The notes beneath the pieces are model-generated. The model made no database searches. It worked only from the letters and a program-made list of their open reading frames with translations, and was not told the origin of the DNA. A stretch of 64,000 nucleotides of DNA from positions 4,980,062-5,044,061 of the forward strand of contig CM030862.1 in the NCBI GenBank assembly GCA_018105865.1, read 5' to 3'. Shown here one piece after another: positions 53,375 through 63,108 of this stretch. The DNA comes from Metaphire vulgaris (lineage: Eukaryota > Annelida > Clitellata > Crassiclitellata > Megascolecidae). The number at the start of each line of letters is the position of its first letter. Position 1 is the stretch's first letter. Position numbers and translations under genes: made by a program.

Positions 53375-53512
53375 TCACATTGGGAGTAGATGTTCATCCA
53401 AATCTTCACCGTCATTTGCACTTTCAATCTGATGGTCTCCAATTCCATGATATGGTGCCTTTATGTCTTGGTGTCGATTTCCTGTGCAACGGCATATTAA
53501 GTCACATCCATC
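53375..53512 (-). CDS. M6PR: M6PR-like terminal exon (cytosolic tail)
   Basis: Acceptor TTATTTATTTTTGCAG then GATGGATGTGAC; phase 0; 45 codons and stop. Holds the palmitoylation-type CxxxC (CDLIC) and the EDLDEHLLPM acidic-dileucine motif recognised by GGA/AP-1 adaptors in vertebrates. Confidence 0.88.
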   Translation of the reverse strand, partial: DGCDLICRCTGNRHQDIKAPYHGIGDHQIESANDGEDLDEHLLPM

Positions 53513-56500
53513 CTGCAAAAATAAATAAATTTTAACCTCAACTATTCTCAAGTGTATAAAAGTGAAGTGTGAACAGCAACAGAAAATACAGTAAATCACC
53601 TGAAAAAGTAAAAAAAGGTACCGGGTACTTAAGCTGCTCTGCTTTAGCAGTGTCATGCCACTAATGAATTTCCAAGGCTTCTATATTCATTAACGGCCGG
53701 TAGCTCGTGTTCACGTTTCAGTCCTTTCTGTTTTGCATACTTGGGTCAACTAAACATTTATAAATGTTTATGTTCAGGACAATTTATATAGTGCTGTAAA
53801 ATAGTTAAATACCAAAATCAAAAGCGCTTTAACAACGCTGATATTTCAATGAGGGTCCAAAGGTGACGATGTTAAAAATCTACTCGGATGATGGAAAGAA
53901 CTCGCTGCCATGTAAATCCGGTGCTAAGTCCTTAGAAGTGGTCCTTCACAAGAAAATTGTAGCCACATTGACAGGTCAACGAGGAACGGAAGATGATGTT
54001 GATGGGCCGCAGGTTGGTAGTAAGAGTTCTCCGCACAGTAACATCCAGCGGTGAAATCCGAAGCGGTCTTCCGTCAGAGAATAGTTCGTCTTCGAAATTG
54101 GCAAAACCAACCAAGATGGAGGTTCCAGCGAGGTCGGAACGACAGCCACATGCAGTCACGTTGAAATTCTCGCGGCGGCCATTAATGGTCGACATGTTGG
54201 CGGACTCAACGGCGGCGGCGGCCGACTAACATTCCAGAACGACAAGGAAAAGTAGAGGACGGCAAGAGACTCTACAGAAAACCGATGAGCAGAATGCAGT
54301 CCTCGCGGTTGGCATAAAAACCAAGCGCAGAACGTCGGTAAATGCCGAAAACGAACGACGAAACCGTGGCACGTACAAGCACGTGCAGGCTGCCACATGG
54401 GCGCCAAAACCGGAAACTAAAGGCTGCAATATGCACATAAGTTGATCTATTTCTTGCCGAATTATTTTAATGTTTAATAATTGTCAGACAATACACAAGG
54501 TAGTACACAACTGCAAACTCTGATTCAAATAAAATTTAGCTAATCATTCTTTCTTCTTCTTCAAGTGCTCTGTCCAAAGACAGGTTCCATACTCCAGCGC
54601 TGCCAGTCTGCTCTATCTTGAGCTTTTATAATCAGGGCTGAATACTTGTTTTTCCCGTAGTGTCGAACATCCACTCAAGCATCGATGTCCTTGGTCGCCC
54701 TTTCTGTTTTCCCATTAATCTTTCTTTCTAGAACTTTCTTTCTTAGTAGGTTTGATTCTTCTCTCAGAACTTGGCCCATCCACTTCTTGTGTCTTGTACG
54801 AATAGTGTTTATGAGGCTTTTCTTCTATCCTCTTCCAGATTTCTTTGTTTGTTATTTTTTTTCCGTTCAGCTGATTTTTTCCATTCTTCGCCAGATCCAC
54901 ATTTCGAATGCCTCTAGTCTCTTTATGTCTTCCTTTCTGAGTGTCCAAGTTTCTGATCCATAGAGTGTCACTGGCCAGATCAGTATTTTGACCAATTGTT
55001 TTTTCAGATTTCGGTTAAAATTCCTTCTCAGTAGTTATCTTCTGTTCGTAAGGCTTCATTCCCCATGGCAATTTTTCTCCTTATTTCTTTATGACACTTA
55101 GCATAAATTTGTATCAAGTAGGCTTCTAAGATAGCATAATTCTTCTACCTGTTCTATTTCTGAACTTGGGCTATGACCAATTGAGATTGGCAGAAATTGA
55201 GGCATTCCACACAAAGGCCCAGTGTCGGATCTTGAATGTTAGATAGTTCAACTTAGTACGCAATGACAAGATTTATTCACGATCTGGCCAGGATAATATG
55301 CAATCCCAAATCCGTTGTCGGCGTCTTGGTCTCTTCGGACATGTAGTACAACTCCCGATCGAAGTACCTGCCTCTGCTGCACTCCGCCGGGCTGCATCCA
55401 TCACAGATGCCCTTGATTGGCATCGACCTCAAAGAAGACCACCAACCACCTGGCTTCATCATATCTGTGATGACTGTGGACTAACAGCCACCGAAGCACT
55501 CCAGTGTGCTCAGGACAGAACTTTATGGAGAGCAATTGCAACGGCCAATCCGGTTATGCGTGACTAATGATGATGATGATGTTCTGTTTCCACTTTATCA
55601 ATAATTATTTTCATTTGTCCACCGTGTCTGCTGATTTTCATTGGCTTTGTCCTCTTTAAATTGATTTTCATTAAGTAATCCTTTGGTGTTGCGTTTCGGA
55701 AAGTCCATTGCGAGGGTCTCAATATATTTAAAAATTGTTTTAGTTAAGAACAGAGTAATATTCTAACTGAGGCTGGTCAAGGCTGGTCGATTAATTTGTC
55801 AGGAGAGGGCTTAAGAAGATTTCTTCAGCCAATGAGGAAACTGCATTATATGAGATTGGCAGTCGAAGGATGCGATCTCATGTTATAACTGGACATGGTA
55901 AAGGAAAGGAAGAATGGGGTTCTTACAACTAAATCGTGGAACAGGAGGTATCTCGGAAAGGAAGTACAATTGAGTAATCTGTGCGTTAAAAAAAGACATT
56001 GCATCGACTAATGTGAGAAGGTCGTGCGTTAGACGAAGATATGACAAATCTCTGCGAAGCATGCACTGGAATCTACTTTGATTCTACGAATTGGTGTGTC
56101 ATCACAGTCGACGTAGAAAAACGTTCGTCTTCCCTCATCGTCCAGTAACTTGGTTTTACGCCTGCTGGCATGCTTCGGATTATCCTCAGATTGAACTAAT
56201 ACTCGAGATTGCCGAACTGGGTTACAGAAGTTATGTCTTGTTTCAATGATCTTCAAGGACCGAACCTGTTGATTCCTGGAAACAAAAGGCCCTACTCCAA
56301 CTCATCAATCTGCTGAACTTGTGTCTTGGACTCGATGAGCTATTGAATAAAAGAAAGATACAATCGGAGGAATCCTGTCCAGACAAAAAAAGAAAGGGGA
56401 GGGAAGTAACTGATATATTTTACTGTTTTATCTTTGGCAGACCAGCCTTAGGTAAGATTAGGGCTTTAAATTTCTGTAACACGATGATGTCTGTTATATG

Positions 56501-57518
56501 TTGAACAGAAATTTATGTTGGTGTGAACAGACACTATGGAAGAATTTAATAATATTTGAAAATCCAGTGACTGTGTTGACTCTAGAATTTCTCGGTTGAT
56601 CTAAACTCATTTATTCACACATATATATTATATAGCCAACCTCAGCATAACGATACAAATGTCTTGGATAGGGTAAGTTAACCTGCCCTGACCATTACCA
56701 TCCATCAACCTCTGCAATCCATAGTTGGTGTTTGCCATAATTGCCTGGTCATCAGAAAATCTATGTCCCTCATTCTTTTCCCACCCACCACTACTCCATC
56801 TTCTATGTTCTCAAAGGCTTCTCTTATAAGTTCTTCTGTATAGATATTGAACAGCAACGGTCAGATGACTTTTAAGCACCATCGGTTGAAACCTCTGTGA
56901 TTTAAAACTGAAGATATAAAACAAAAGTGCATAATTATATTTTATTAGTCTGTTCCAAACATGTCCATCGTATCTCCCAAAGATAATCTACATTCTCAGG
57001 TCCAACTCTTGTTTACTGCGCTTCCAATGCAAAATTCTGGTCTATCTCAGTGTCCATTGAGCACACACCTATGTTTTCTAGAAAAGCTTTGCCTCAGTTG
57101 GTCAATGGAAGTTTGTGGAAGAGTCATAGCCCCCAATGGGATCTTGGACTTAATCCCAGCCAAAAATGAGGGGAATATTAGTATCAAATCTCACAATTTG
57201 AACTCTTCACACACCTGTCTAGGTCCAAATGGGGGCCTGACCCCCACCCTACCAGGTGGCTAAGCTAATGTCGATTGTAATGCATTTTAAAGTAAACCCA
57301 ATGATAGAAATCAAGAGATCAAATATATTGATCAGCTGATTTCCATTGCCTATTACCATCACTGTATATCAGAATAATAAAGTCCACGTACTGCTTGCAA
57401 ATTGCCAAAGTCTTGCCAGAAAGCATAGTTTGGAATCTGATAAACACCCTTGGCTCCTTTCACAAATCGCATGTATAGAAATCCAAACAGAAGGTATGCT
57501 GCAGATAGAGTTCCTAAT
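53375..57518 (-). CDS. M6PR: cation-dependent mannose-6-phosphate receptor-like, last two coding exons
   Basis: Exons 57518-57392 (127 nt) and 53512-53375 (138 nt) encode the transmembrane end and the cytosolic tail of the receptor that ferries mannose-6-phosphate-tagged lysosomal enzymes from the trans-Golgi. The first reads LGTLSAAYLLFGFLYMRFVK, then GAKGVYQIPNYAFWQDFGNL; the second DGCDLICRC, YHGIGD and DLDEHLLPM to a stop. Visible sorting signals match the vertebrate tail: FW diaromatic, the two Cys that are palmitoylated in mammals, and an acidic-dileucine end. The 42-codon length of the first exon and both phases agree with the human gene as I recall it. The 3.88 kb intron is GT-AG and full of LINE fragments. 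The lumenal exons were not found up to 64000. Confidence 0.88.
53513..54540. other. M6PR-like intron, CpG-rich segment at 53860-54430
   Basis: Contains short open frames on both strands (up to 87 codons) rich in Arg, Ser and Ala with no recognised domain. CpG-rich compared with its flanks. Positions 53778-53800 (GACAATTTATATAGTGCTGT) resemble a LINE 3' end also seen at 35367. Confidence 0.3.
54541..55190 (-). pseudogene. RTE-like LINE, C-terminal end
   Basis: A close relative of the copy at 2600-3115: minus-strand GVWNLSLDRAL-type end, SERRIKPTKKESS, EIWKRIEEK and LDTQKGRHKETRGI, in several frames. More frameshifted than its relative. Lies in the M6PR-like intron. Confidence 0.65.
55195..55580 (+). 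pseudogene. LINE C-terminal end (GLFGHV type) with TGA-repeat tail
   Basis: An 89-codon frame on the plus strand: QIRCRRLGLFGHVVQLPIEV, WHRPQRRPPTTWLHHICDDC, ALQCAQDRTLWRAIATA, then a stop and a TGATGATGATGATG tail. The RRRLxxFGHV...GRPxxTW pattern belongs to RTE/jockey-type LINE C-termini; another family than the one just to its left. Confidence 0.65.
55581..56690. other. M6PR-like intron, mostly unassigned
   Basis: Short frames on both strands without recognisable domains. A further RTE-like scrap may be present around 55590-55690 (minus), as it resembles sequence at 3115-3160. Confidence 0.3.
56690..56880 (-). pseudogene. RTE-like RT fragment
   Basis: The minus strand reads FNIYTEELIREAFENIEDGV, then GGKRMRDIDFSDDQAIMANT and GLQRLMD, i.e. 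the RT catalytic region with SDD in place of ADD. About 60 codons, no ends. Confidence 0.65.
57392..57518 (-). CDS. M6PR: M6PR-like penultimate exon (membrane segment and juxtamembrane tail)
   Basis: Acceptor GTGTTTTTTTAG, one base completing a split codon, then 42 codons; donor GCA/GTACGT. It contains the end of the membrane helix (SAAYLLFGFLY) and the conserved FVKGAKG and AFWQDFGNL segments. Confidence 0.87.
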
Positions 57519-57589
57519 CTAAAAAAACACATTCATATAGTGTTCTGTCACTAACAGACATTATTGATCTCATCAATATTTACATCCAG

Positions 57590-57865
57590 GTAACCTGATC
57601 CTTAGAAGGACTGATCCTAAAACAAAAACTGGTGATTTTTGGGCATATTATAAGAAGACACGATTCACTGGAGAAATCATTGATGCTGGCATTTGTCGAG
57701 GGGGAAAGAAAAACAGGAAGAAAAAAGGCAAGATGGATGGACAACATTATGGAAGCAATGAACATGGACATCGAGGAACTGAGAAATGCGGTTGAGATGC
57801 GGTCGAGGACAAAAAACGATGGCACATCAGAGTCCATAATGTCACACATAGTCGGAGACGACTGA
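57590..57865 (+). pseudogene. RTE-like LINE C-terminal end
   Basis: A 77-codon frame: MIFGHIIRRHDSLEKSLMLA, GERKTGRKKARWMDNIMEAM, ending ESIMSHIVGDD. This is the GHIxRRxxLE...GxRxxGRxxxRWxDNI tail of RTE-like LINEs. Truncated at the 5' side; a GA-rich run follows. Confidence 0.7.
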
Positions 57866-57875
57866 ATGACTGAGA

Positions 57876-57942
57876 GAGAGAGATGACTGAATTACTGAGA
57901 GAGATAGAAAGAGAGAGTGAGAGAGAGAGAGAGAGAGAGAGA
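57876..57942. repeat. impure (GA)n microsatellite
   Basis: GAGAGA runs broken by TGACTGAATTAC and similar spacers. Confidence 0.8.
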
Positions 57943-58129
57943 ATATCTGACTTATAAAATTCTATTTTCTCAATGGTTTTCTTTCATTTGACCCAAATGT
58001 TTGTCAAATCACGCTAATTCATATATTAATATTACTTAAGACTACACATGGTTGTCCACTAGTGTTTGCTTTGACTGTATGAGGATGACACCTAGGATAA
58101 AAGCATTTGGTTTTGCATCTATTAAACCC

Positions 58130-58130
<1 letters not shown>

Positions 58131-58178
<48 letters not shown>
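58131..58178. repeat. (TAA)n microsatellite
   Basis: About fifteen TAA units just left of the hAT-type element at 58196. Confidence 0.95.
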
Positions 58179-58195
58179 TAATACAGGATTTAGAG

Positions 58196-58977
58196 CAGGG
58201 GTGTCAAAACCTTGGCCCACGGGCCAAACTTGGCCCGCGAGCTGATTTTATTTGGCCCGTGAAAATATTTAATTTTTAAACAATTTTCCTAAAAGTTTAA
58301 GCGTGAAATTGGTTTGATGTAAAATCTTCTTTGGTTTGAGAAATTGGCTTGATGAATCTTTTTGGGTTTTAAAAATTGCTTTTATGAAGAATCGTAGATC
58401 CTGTATATTGCTGGCGTGACAAATGGAAGAGCACAAATCTTTTTTTCGCTTTGAGTTTCATTGGTGATGTTGACTGAACTAGTATATTGACGCGCTACAT
58501 TAACAGTGGGAGATTACTACCGTTATATACTCGACTAGCATACTTGCATTAATTAGTAAAACCCTCGGCAAATTAGCGAGTAGCTTTGGCTGCAGATTTA
58601 AACCAGACATTGCTAAACTAGTGAACAGTAAACAATGTCACATCTCATCAGCTTCCCCACCTACATCGACCGTCATCTAACTTTATATGTTTTCAATATG
58701 ATCTTCAGTTCATGCCATTAGGCCTAACAAAGTTTGAAATTTAACTGTTTCTGTTAGACATGACTAGAATACGGTTTGTCATAGCTACAATAGGTTGGAA
58801 TCAATGCAAATAATGTAATGATTGAAATGGCCTTTCATGTTTTTGTCATTTTACTTGAGATTTTTTAGATAGCTCAGATTTTGGAATATAATATTGACAA
58901 GCATTTTTGCATTTGGCCCGCGAGAACATAGGAGACATGTCATTTGGCCTGCCGCCCAAAAAGTCTTGACACCTGTG
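58196..58977. mobile_element. hAT-type non-autonomous element, 782 bp
   Basis: Left end CAGGGGTGTCAA then AACCTTGGCCCACGGGCC; right end in reverse CACAGGTGTCAA then a G-rich block with GGCCAAATG. Flanking octamers ATTTAGAG (58188-58195) and GTTTAAAG (58978-58985) match at 6 of 8 positions, an aged TSD. Subterminal TTGGCCCGCGAG words are repeated on both sides. No open frame for transposase. Confidence 0.7.
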
Positions 58978-58995
58978 GTTTAAAGTAATTCAGTA

Positions 58996-60171
58996 GGGGA
59001 TGTCCATTAATTATGTCAACAAAATATTGGAGGGGTTTGAAAAAATGTGACACTTGTTGACAGGTGGAGGGAGGAGTCAAGATAAATTGATGTCAACAAT
59101 TTCATTTCTTACAATAAATTTATAAAAAAATATGAATTTTAATTCAATAGTCAGTGCATTGGTCCTCCGTGGTATAAGCTCGCCCAGCTGTCAACAGCCC
59201 ACCACTATAATCCTTAACCCCTTAACCGTGATTAAATTTTTAGACACCGTGACCGTACCGGGAATTATTTTTGGGAAAAAAGTTCTTAAAAAATTAAAAC
59301 TGTATTTTTCTTGAATTTGTGATATCTCAGGTTATATAAGAGTTAAGAAGATGAGGTATACGCCATTGTTTAGCATTTTTACTCCTCTTTCTAACCACCC
59401 GTTCCAAACAAAGAAATTTTGGGGTAGGTCCACTCTAAGGCCTAAAATAGAACCCCCTCCCACAATTTTTAGAAGCTCTGTAGCGAAAATTTTTCAGTGG
59501 TAACCCCAATCAGATGAGCGGCAAAGTTGTAAAGGGCTGTCAGTGGAACAAAATAAATCGGTCAACATTTGGTAAACTCTAACTGGACCAAGTGGTTTTA
59601 TTGACACCATTTTCAATGCTCCATAGCCCAGTTTTTGACCCCTTGTTCCAAAGAATATAGTCTTTTATACAGAGCAAAAATAGCTAAAAATAGGTGCCAT
59701 CTAGTGAATGGATATATACTAAAGCGATTTATAGCATAAGACATCTCTGATACGACACGCCCGACCGTTGAACCACCACAAAAGTGACTTTGACGTATCC
59801 CATACGGCGAGCCCGAATACGGAAAGATGGTGGCTGATGTATGGGTTATGTTGCGCCCGGTAAAGAGGTTAACTACCTGTGCTCTTACTTTTTTTCAAGT
59901 CGTAGTCCTGCATCATCGCATTTTGATTTTTAAAATTTGATCGCAGACTTTTAACAATTGCAGTATAAAATATTTCTTAGCTTGTAGAGGGTTCAAAGCA
60001 TGTGACATAATTTCATAAGAGACCACTGAAGGTTTGACATAATTAATGGACGGCTCCTTGTAGGGGTAAAAATTTTTGACAACATTTTAGGGGTCACCAA
60101 AAGTTTGAGAGTTGTTGACAAAGGGGGTTAAAATTGCCAACAAATTGTTGACATAATAAATGGACAGCTCC
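58996..60171. mobile_element. TA-flanked TIR element, 1176 bp, host to a piggyBac-type MITE
   Basis: Left end GGGGATGTCCATTAATTATG, right end in reverse GGAGCTGTCCATTTATTATG, both continuing TCAACAAA, with TA on each side (58994-58995, 60172-60173). A second internal copy of the right end (TAATTAATGGACGGCTCC) stands at about 60041-60057. Subterminal TTGACA/TTGTTGACA words are frequent. Same family as 264-1277. Confidence 0.7.
59218..59868 (+). mobile_element. piggyBac-type MITE, 651 bp, TTAA TSD
   Basis: TTAA at 59214-59217 and 59869-59872. Ends CCCCTTAACCGTG and in reverse CCTCTTTACCGGGCG. Shares the interior block GGTAGGTCCACTCTAAGGCC with 61512-61545 and, inverted, with 36580-36610. Non-coding, nested in the element at 58996-60171. 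Confidence 0.78.
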
Positions 60172-60930
60172 TAGGGTCTGCCCTGTGTGAGAACACACTA
60201 TATCAGAGGTTCAAATTTTGGAGTTGGAGTAGGCTGACCCATATTGCCAGACTGGTTTTGGACTAAGTGGGATACGATCAGTCATGCATTTTATCTGTTG
60301 GACGTTGAAGTAGTTTAAAATATGTATCACTACAAATAATTATGTATCAAGGCAACATAAATTATGTATCAAGATAACATATAGTGCACATGCATAAGTG
60401 AGGTGTAAAATTTATTAATACATATAAAAAATTATCAATTTGGAAATGAACAGCGACTGATTGATTTATGCAGCACAAATTTCAGTATCACTGTCTACTG
60501 GACCATGATCACAGATATGGGAGAGAAAGAGGTCAGTCAGTGAGAGAACGATGGCTCATAGGCGGTCAGTGATATAAAAATAGTCAGGCCTCTTCCGAGA
60601 GGTCAGCTCCTAGTAGTAGGTTTTGCAATTACCTTACTTGGGAAGCAAATTTGTGTTCATCAGCAGTTGGCTGGACTGGCTGGCTGAGCGGTTAACAGTT
60701 TCAGCCATGTTTTAAATATACCTAGCCTAGAGATAGGGGTCATGCCCACCCTTGCCCTGCACAGTTCCTTTTAAATACCAATGAAAATTGCACCTGGGGC
60801 CCTATAAGTTGCTGAGATTTCTGGGTGAATTCACAGGAACAGAAAAGGATTCCAGGTAAGGTAATTTTTGTATGAATGTTTATTATTAATCTTAATATAT
60901 AAAACAGACCTGTCATCTGCCCATCATTAA
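60172..60930. other. unassigned, with a weak tRNA-like head at about 60672-60765
   Basis: GGCTGGCTGAGCGGTTAACA (60672) resembles a tRNA A-box of Ser/Leu type and GGGGTCATGCCCACC (60736) weakly resembles a B-box, as in tRNA-derived SINEs. No cloverleaf can be drawn. Nothing else is recognised in this interval. Confidence 0.3.
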
Positions 60931-62012
60931 CCCGTTGCAGAAGGATTTAATTTTTTCAAGTTGTCCCCAATCGGGGTATTTAATTTGGAGAAAAGGCGTT
61001 CATGTGAAAATGTGAACATACAAGTTTTAAACTTACTATATTTCAGGCTATATAGAAGCTATAAAGATGCGGTTTGCATCGTTGTTTAGCATTTTATTGC
61101 TCTTTCAACCATCCATGCCAAAGAAGAAAATTTTTTTTTTTTTGGGGTCCACCCCACCCTACAGCCCAAAATAGGACCCTCCCCAACATTTTGGTCAAAT
61201 TTTGTTCCAAGCCCAATAGCAAAAAATTTTCCGCGGTAACCCCCAAACTGTGAGCGAGAACATTGTAAAGGGGTGTAATTGGAACAGAATAATGCAAAAA
61301 TTTTGAAGATTGGACAAAATTTGGAGCAGTTATGCTTTTTCAAACAATATTACTCATTGCTCGAAGAAATGACAATTTTGCGAACAGATTTTCAATCTGA
61401 AAAACCAAACAACTCCATATATTTCAGGCTGTATAGAAGCTAGAAAGATGCGGTTTGCACCGTTGTTTAGCATTTTTATTGCTCTTTCGAACCATGTGTG
61501 CCAAAAAAGAAAATTTTGGGGGTAGGTCCACTCTACAGCCGAAAATCGGAACCCTCCCCAAAAAAATTTCAAAGCGCAATAGCAAAAAATTTTCAGCGGT
61601 GACCCCCAACTGTGAGCGCGAAAGTTTTAGGGCGGTGTAATTGGAACAAAATGGTGCAAAAATTTTGAAGATCGGGCCAAAATTAGCAGAGTTATGATTT
61701 TTCAAAGTCCAGACTTGAGTCTTTTTCGAGGCATTTCAATGCAAAATCAACGGCAAGTTGGACGATCTTCTGCAAGTTTTCTGGCTTATATTATAGTCAA
61801 CAACAGCGAAGAAAGTGCTGCCATCTATCGAATGGCTAGTAAATAAATCGAATAGTCGCTTTTTTGCGGTTTAAAACGTCAATGTCCGGAGTACACAAAT
61901 CCTTATGTGGCGCGCCGTGAACAACGTTTATAAACGGCATTACCCGTCTGAATATGATTTTCTGAATATGATTTTCTGGCGCCGTCTTAAGACGGTGTTG
62001 CCCGGGAACGGG
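60931..62012 (+). mobile_element. piggyBac-type MITE, 1082 bp, with internal duplication
   Basis: TTAA at 60927-60930 and 62013-62016. Ends CCCGTTGCAGAAGG and in reverse CCCGTTCCCGGGCAACACCG. The family core occurs twice in tandem (about 61045-61340 and 61425-61710), each copy starting TATATTTCAGGCTRTATAGA and containing CAAAATTTTGGGG-type and GTTGTTTAGCATTTT words. This explains its greater length. Confidence 0.78.
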
Positions 62013-62060
62013 TTAATAAAGAAGGTGGCTGCTGCCTGGTGTTCTTCAATTGTGCTGAGC

Positions 62061-62111
62061 TTAACCCCTTGACTGCGTTGCGGCAATATATACGCTGGTG
62101 CGACCGGTTAA
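62061..62111. mobile_element. 43-bp piggyBac-type remnant between TTAA sites
   Basis: TTAA, then CCCCTTGACTGCG and 30 further bases ending GCGACCGG, then TTAA. The left end matches the CCCCTTAACTG terminus at 20820. It is probably an internally deleted copy. Confidence 0.45.
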
Positions 62112-62236
62112 TTTTTAATATGTGAGTAAACTGTTGCCATTTGCCAGAACCGGGTACGAATCGAGTAGTACTAGTAACGGCATCTCCGAGTTCAGAGTGA
62201 AATTAAAAATTTCCAAATGTTGCTACTTAACAAAAC

Positions 62237-62335
62237 AGTTGAATGTTTCAACTTTTTCCAATATTTGTCCATTTAGTATGATTTCTGTTTCATCATAGCC
62301 ATCCCTCAAAACAGCCATAACTTTTGTTTTTTCAT
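62237..62335 (-). pseudogene. duplicated scrap of RTE-like LINE
   Basis: Nearly the same as 63699-63800 (GTTTCAACTTTTTCCAATAT ... AACAGCCATAACTTTTG): the VMAVLMDGNDETEIILNG region of the neighbouring LINE, here isolated. Confidence 0.7.
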
Positions 62336-62344
62336 TGCTGCAAT

Positions 62345-62755
62345 AAGGATTTCATCATAATATTTCTTGAAAAGAATGGTTTTTAGTTGTTTTCCGAAAG
62401 TCTGTGGAGAGATGGCCGATGGTGACTGATTTATTGGACTGAATAGGACCAGAGTTATTGATCTCTCGGACCTCTGGCGGAAGATCATTCCATAGACGAG
62501 GCGCAGTGTATGAGATCGATCGATCTGAGAATTTCAGTGACGTGGCTCTTGGTCGAATGAGTGTCAGGTTGTCAGATGAGTGAGTTGACTGTTGCGCTTG
62601 AATTGTAAAGAGATTACGAAGGTACATGGGCTTTGAGAACTGGATGGCGTTGTAGGTCAGGCATAGAATCTTTAAATGTTTCCAGAAGTTTAGCTTAAAT
62701 AAAAAGAAGCGATAGATATCACCTGCTTCAGAACTTAGCAGTGTGAGGGTCAACT
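62345..62755 (-). pseudogene. CR1/L2-type LINE C-terminal fragment
   Basis: A 132-codon minus frame: LCLTYNAIQFSKPMYLRNLF, LKFSDRSISYTAPRLWNDLP, PEVREIN, then frame slips to the FGKQLKTILFKKYY end at about 62340. A different family from the 5.5 kb copies. Confidence 0.65.
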
Positions 62756-63108
62756 GCTTTTTAGATCTAGAACTTTTTGAGCTGGTAGAAAATCATGTGA
62801 GACAACAGAGAAAGAAGTTCAACAAATGGTAAAGAAGAGTTTAGAATCACATCAAGACATTTAAAACAAGACTGAAAAACTTAAATACCGGTATGCCAAT
62901 GAGCACTATATACAATCCATATAATTATATATACAGGGCGTAAAAGTGAAAAGTGGCCCCCTTTATGATATCTAATATCTCGACCGCGTGTGTAGGGATT
63001 TCAATAAAATTTACAGACCATACACCTGGGAATGTTAAAGGACAGCACTAACATATATACAGTATATATATATATATGTAATAATAATAATCATCATCAT
63101 CATCATCT

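Noticed and set aside
56961..57263. 100-codon plus-strand frame with CGRVIAPNGILDLIPA
   Set aside because: It lies on the strand opposite to the M6PR-like gene and inside its intron. A receptor-lumenal resemblance was considered but not supported by cysteine spacing.
60640..60710. Minus-strand 5' exon starting MAETVNRSASQSSQ with a GTAAGG donor
   Set aside because: The ATG context and donor are acceptable, but the frame is short, has no homology and overlaps the SINE-like stretch.
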